A stretch of 7,603 nucleotides of DNA from contig JAKOSS010000176.1 in the NCBI GenBank assembly GCA_029777145.1, forward strand, positions 1-7,603. The letters are read 5' to 3'. Both the position numbers and the translations under genes were made by a program. Numbering within the stretch: position 1 is the stretch's first letter; the number at the start of each line of letters is the position of its first letter. Of the stretch, positions 5,360 through 7,603 are shown in pieces. The DNA comes from Acidobacteriota bacterium. GTDB lineage: Bacteria > Acidobacteriota > Blastocatellia > Pyrinomonadales > Pyrinomonadaceae. The notes beneath the pieces are model-generated. The model was not told the origin of the DNA. It searched no databases and saw only the letters and a list, made by a program, of their open reading frames with translations.

Positions 5360-5589
5360 CGATCGTTGCCTGAGATCCGCTCCGCCGCACCGCACTTCGG
5401 GCACTCGAGGACCGTCCTTTCCGAATCGGCCCAACGCGCCATCGCCGTTCCCGAGAGTTCGGCGAACTTCGATTCGGCTTCGCCTTCGCGAAACAATCTG
5501 GAGCGCCCGGTCCGCGGTTCGCCGGCCGCGTCGCACGCCCTGCACGTCCATCCGAATCCGCGGTTAAAGAACTTCTCGGTTTCCCTCAT
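5356..5589 (-). CDS. Small double-CxxC (putative zinc-binding) protein
   Basis: A 77-residue protein with two Cys pairs, 'CRAC' (C16, C19) and 'CPKC' (C63, C66), about 43 residues apart. This is a zinc-ribbon or treble-clef layout in which the pairs would jointly hold one metal. Between them lies a charged, conserved-looking segment, 'RLFREGEAESKFAELSG'. 'FGWTC' before the first pair and 'LECPKCG' for the second resemble nucleic-acid- or protein-binding zinc ribbons. I cannot name a family. Reality as a gene is supported by the Cys pattern and by the 4-base ATGA overlap with the methyltransferase start, so the two are probably made together and may work together. No Shine-Dalgarno precedes the ATG at 5589, which abuts the U-tract of the htrA terminator; translation from a very short leader is possible. 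Confidence 0.8.
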   Translation of the reverse strand: MRETEKFFNRGFGWTCRACDAAGEPRTGRSRLFREGEAESKFAELSGTAMARWADSERTVLECPKCGAAERISGNDR

Positions 5590-5631
5590 AAGAAAAGATG
5601 GACAGCGAAAATGATACTTTCACTGTCCATC
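5590..5631 (-). terminator. Intrinsic terminator of htrA
   Basis: GATGGACAG (5597-5605) pairs with CTGTCCATC (5623-5631), and GAAA (5607-5610) with TTTC (5618-5621), with a single C-A mismatch. In the minus-strand message the stem is followed by TTTTCTT (5596 to 5590). The start codon of the next gene comes immediately after the U-tract. Confidence 0.8.
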
Positions 5632-5639
5632 CGACTCAA
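5611..5639 (-). promoter_or_regulatory. Predicted promoter for the small-protein/methyltransferase operon
   Basis: On the minus strand TTGAGT (5639 to 5634) and TATCAT (5616 to 5611, 5 of 6 to TATAAT) are separated by exactly 17 bases. Initiation near 5604 would give a leader of about 15 nt. The promoter lies inside the htrA terminator hairpin, so one DNA segment would stop one transcript and start the next. Prediction by eye. Confidence 0.45.
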
Positions 5640-5652
5640 ATGTTGTGCCCGG

Positions 5653-6849
5653 CTATTCGCTTCGCGGGCGTCCCTGTATCGACGCCGGAAGAGACAGCAA
5701 TTTCACCGGAACAGTTGTGTTCTTCCCGTCCCTGACGATAACAACCTGAACTGTATCGCCGATCGTCTTCTTGTCGAGGATCTTATAAAGGCTGTCCATA
5801 TCGTTGACCGCTTCGCCGTCGACCGAAACGATGATGTCGCCGAAGACCATTTCGCCCATCTGGTTGCGGGTGAACCCGCGCAGTCCGGACTTCTCGGCTG
5901 ATCCGCCCGGGATCGTGCTGCGGATCAGCAGTCCCTTCTCGACCGGCGTCGCGATGCCGCGTTCACGGAGTTCTTCGACGCTGAACATCGTCGCGCCGAG
6001 CTTCGGCCGACGAACTTCGCCGAACTGGATCAGCTGCGGAACGACCCTTTTGGCGATGCTCACCGGAATGGCGAAGCCGACGCCGACCGATCCGCCGGTG
6101 CGTGAAAGGATCTGCGAGTTGATTCCGATCATGTGGCCGAACTTGTCGAGCAGCGGACCGCCGGAGTTTCCGGGATTGATCGAAGCGTCCGTCTGGATCG
6201 CGCCCTCGATCGGACGTCCGTTGCGGGCGCGGATCGGTCGCTGAAGCCCCGAGATCACACCGGTCGTCAGCGTCCGGTCAAGACCGAAAGGGTTCCCGAT
6301 CGCCAGGACCTTTTGTCCGACCTGCAGCGCATCCGAATCTCCAAACTGGACGACGGTCAGCTTGTCCTTGCCCGGATCGATCTTGATGATCGCCAGATCA
6401 GTGTCCGGGTCGCCGCCGACAACCGTCGCCTGATAGGTCTTTTCGCCGCCGAAACTGACACTGAGTTTGGTCGCGCCTTCGATGACGTGGAAATTGGTCA
6501 CGATGTGGCCCTGATCGTCGATCACCGAGCCCGAACCGTTACCTTTTTCAGTTTCGTCCTCGCCGAAGAAGCTCGTGAACTGCGTGCTCGTCGAGATGAA
6601 CGCGACGCCCGGTGAGATCGCCTTGTAAACCTCAATGCTGTTCTGTTCGTCGCTGACCGTCGCCGGATCGGAGATCGCCGCCGGTGTCGGAGCTTTCTCG
6701 GCGAGCGCGACGTTCGAGTTGCCGAAGTTCATCAGGCCGGAAAGATTGCTGAAACATGCGGCGGTTCCGACCGCGATCAGTGCGGACGCAAAAGCGACCA
6801 TCAGGATCTGGCGTCCCGTCAATTGATAAACTGCTTTCGTCTTGTTCAT
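5653..6849 (-). CDS. htrA: HtrA/DegP-type serine protease, membrane-anchored, one PDZ domain
   Basis: A 398-residue S1C protease for envelope protein quality control. The catalytic triad is complete: H121 in 'TNFHVI', D151 in 'DTDLAI' and S229 in 'GNSGGP'. 'GSGSVIDDQGHIVTN' (105-119) and 'GVGFAIPV' (256-263) are family hallmarks. One PDZ domain spans roughly 282-385, with 'GDIIVSVDG' (337-345). A hydrophobic segment at about 15-32 with a short basic N-terminus looks like an uncleaved membrane anchor, giving a DegS/HhoA-like layout rather than two-PDZ DegP. The linker (50-70) is Pro/Ala/Ser-rich. The start is the first ATG, at 6849; the frame also allows a TTG at 6891, but that would add 14 residues before the anchor without benefit. 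No strong Shine-Dalgarno is present. The gene is flanked by terminator hairpins on both sides, so it is probably monocistronic and stress-regulated. Confidence 0.95.
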   Translation of the reverse strand: MNKTKAVYQLTGRQILMVAFASALIAVGTAACFSNLSGLMNFGNSNVALAEKAPTPAAISDPATVSDEQNSIEVYKAISPGVAFISTSTQFTSFFGEDETEKGNGSGSVIDDQGHIVTNFHVIEGATKLSVSFGGEKTYQATVVGGDPDTDLAIIKIDPGKDKLTVVQFGDSDALQVGQKVLAIGNPFGLDRTLTTGVISGLQRPIRARNGRPIEGAIQTDASINPGNSGGPLLDKFGHMIGINSQILSRTGGSVGVGFAIPVSIAKRVVPQLIQFGEVRRPKLGATMFSVEELRERGIATPVEKGLLIRSTIPGGSAEKSGLRGFTRNQMGEMVFGDIIVSVDGEAVNDMDSLYKILDKKTIGDTVQVVIVRDGKNTTVPVKLLSLPASIQGRPRSE

Positions 6850-6924
6850 AACTGCCAATATCTGTCGAAAAATTTCATCGGTTTGATGCAACGTACCGAG
6901 TCAATCGTTGTGCGGGGAAATACG

Positions 6925-6965
6925 AAATCAAAGGGCCCGCTGTTTCACTATAGAACAACGGGCCC
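6925..6965 (-). terminator. Terminator hairpin after the DUF5658-like gene
   Basis: GGGCCCG (6933-6939) pairs with CGGGCCC (6959-6965), extended by TGTT/AACA (6941-6944 with 6954-6957) after one C-A mismatch. On the minus strand the stem is followed by TTTGATTTCG, a modest U-tract. It lies 25 bases past the stop of the gene at 6991-7371 and ahead of htrA. Confidence 0.7.
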
Positions 6966-6990
6966 GCGATGAAAATCGGAAGCAGGATGA

Positions 6991-7371
6991 TCAGAAGACC
7001 AATGCGAACAGCCCGCGACCGAAATCGCTCAGCTGATGGATCGTCGATTCGGAGATCAATCCCATTGCCGAGAGTCCGGTGAAAAAGTGGACGCCCATCA
7101 GGCAAACATAGATGATCAGCGCAAACCCGAGCGCCACCTTGGCGAGCCGCAAATGACGCCAGCGCCAAAGAACGACGGCGGTTACCGCACCGATCGCCAC
7201 CTTGACCGCGAGGAACGGAAGATCGCCGATGTCGAGAAGCGTCGCCATCAGGTGATTGCCTTCGGTCGCGAAACCGTTGCGTACCCAATAGAGCGTCAAT
7301 AGCGCATCCAGGGCGTTAAGTGCGAAAAGAAGTAGGGTTTGACCGTAAAGGGGCATAACGCGGAACTGCAT
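6991..7371 (-). CDS. Small integral membrane protein, DUF5658-like
   Basis: A 126-residue hydrophobic protein with three probable transmembrane helices (about 10-30, 50-70 and 77-97) and a weaker hydrophobic C-terminal end (118-126). The pattern 'LNALDALLTLYWV' (18-30), then G-x-A-x-E-x-N (33-39), then a lysine before the second helix (K57) and an Arg-rich loop 'RWRHLR' (70-75), matches what I recall of DUF5658, a family without a known function. The ATG at 7371 is used; a second ATG at 7356 is possible and neither has a well-placed ribosome site (AGG touches the first ATG). A predicted promoter and a leader hairpin lie upstream. Confidence 0.83.
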   Translation of the reverse strand: MQFRVMPLYGQTLLLFALNALDALLTLYWVRNGFATEGNHLMATLLDIGDLPFLAVKVAIGAVTAVVLWRWRHLRLAKVALGFALIIYVCLMGVHFFTGLSAMGLISESTIHQLSDFGRGLFALVF

Positions 7372-7410
7372 CCTGCAAAAACTTGTTAAACCACTTCTCT
7401 TAATTGATTT

Positions 7411-7435
7411 AACCCTTGGTTTGCAGCCAAGGGTT
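7411..7435. repeat. Perfect 9-bp inverted repeat upstream of the DUF5658-like gene
   Basis: AACCCTTGG (7411-7419) and CCAAGGGTT (7427-7435) form a perfect stem with loop TTTGCAG. Neither strand has a U-tract after the stem, so an intrinsic terminator is unlikely. If the promoter at 7475-7503 is real, the hairpin sits in the 5' leader of the DUF5658-like message, 39 bases ahead of its start codon. It may instead be an operator or the terminator-like end of the gene at the right edge. Confidence 0.6.
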
Positions 7436-7474
7436 ATGACAAAACTAAGAGATCAAGATTGTTCAGTTGCCCAG

Positions 7475-7503
7475 AGTATACTCACAATAGCCTTCGATTT
7501 CAG
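7475..7503 (-). promoter_or_regulatory. Predicted promoter for the DUF5658-like gene
   Basis: On the minus strand TATACT (7480 to 7475, 5 of 6 to TATAAT) lies 17 bases after CTGAAA (7503 to 7498, 4 of 6 to TTGACA). The -10 overlaps a perfect 10-bp palindrome GAGTATACTC (7474-7483). The transcript would start near 7468, leaving a leader of roughly 97 nt that contains the hairpin at 7411-7435. Confidence 0.35.
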
Positions 7504-7524
7504 CATTTTTTTGATAATTTTTTG

Positions 7525-7602
7525 TCAGCGGCGCAGGTCGGCCGTTGCTTCCAATTGGACGGCGTCGATGATAGGTTTAGGGAACAGACGTCCCCATCGA
7601 TG
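7525..7602 (-). CDS. C-terminal end of an unknown protein, 5' part outside window
   Basis: The minus strand is open from the right edge for 25 codons to a TGA at 7527-7525, reading 'HRWGRLFPKPIIDAVQLEAT' and then 'ADLRR'. Composition and third-position G/C (mostly C/G in the last 15 codons) look like genuine coding sequence and match the orientation of the neighbouring genes. The base composition turns A/T-rich directly after the stop, as expected at a gene end. Too little remains to name a family. A plus-strand reading of the same region is less convincing. Confidence 0.45.
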   Translation of the reverse strand, partial: HRWGRLFPKPIIDAVQLEATADLRR

Positions 7603-7603
7603 A

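Noticed and set aside
5360..5551. N-terminal extension of the methyltransferase by 64 residues
   Set aside because: Arg-rich translation in the wrong frame of the double-CxxC gene; the ATGA overlap marks the true start.
6876..6904. TTGACT with a 17-base spacer upstream of htrA as a full promoter
   Set aside because: The matching -10 position reads CCGATG, which is too poor to call; no clear sigma-E-type site was found either.
7421..7603. Plus-strand open frame ending in TGA exactly at the right edge
   Set aside because: No ribosome site and a TTG start within a hairpin loop; the opposite strand gives a more credible gene end.

Overview
The window looks like chromosomal DNA from a moderately GC-rich, free-living Gram-negative-type bacterium. 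My best guess is an acidobacterium of the Blastocatellia/Pyrinomonadaceae kind. This rests on the mixture seen: a bacterial RRM protein with a Gly/Asn/Arg tail, a DUF5658-like membrane protein, an S13 carboxypeptidase, and a Y1 transposase flanked by 'GATAACCCC' palindromes. It is an inference, not a phylogenetic result.

Left part (1-1187): a cupin protein on the minus strand runs off the left edge. Its strong Shine-Dalgarno can pair with a complementary 9-mer upstream in its leader. A 435-bp divergent intergenic region follows, with a degenerate 8-bp pyrimidine repeat, a predicted plus-strand promoter and a leader of about 200 nt. Then comes a small glycine-rich RRM RNA-binding protein, closed by a clear intrinsic terminator with a UUCG loop.

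Middle (1251-1969): an intact single-domain Y1 (HUH) transposase of the IS200/REP-associated type sits between two copies of a three-hairpin mosaic palindrome in opposite orientation. The two copies keep the same hairpin order and spacing. This is the most distinctive structure in the window and resembles a RAYT with its REP/BIME sequences.

Right part (1975-7603): everything is on the minus strand. In transcription order it reads: the tail of an unknown gene at the right edge; a DUF5658-like membrane protein; an HtrA/DegP-type membrane-anchored protease; a 77-aa double-CxxC protein overlapping a class I SAM methyltransferase by 4 nt; a secreted protein of unknown function; and DacB/PBP4. Intrinsic terminator-like hairpins follow the DUF5658-like gene, htrA and the secreted-protein gene. 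This suggests separate units, except for small protein, methyltransferase and secreted protein, which are probably co-transcribed. HtrA and DacB both act in the cell envelope (protein quality control and peptidoglycan trimming). No metabolic pathway links all the genes.

No tRNA, rRNA, CRISPR array or phage module was seen.
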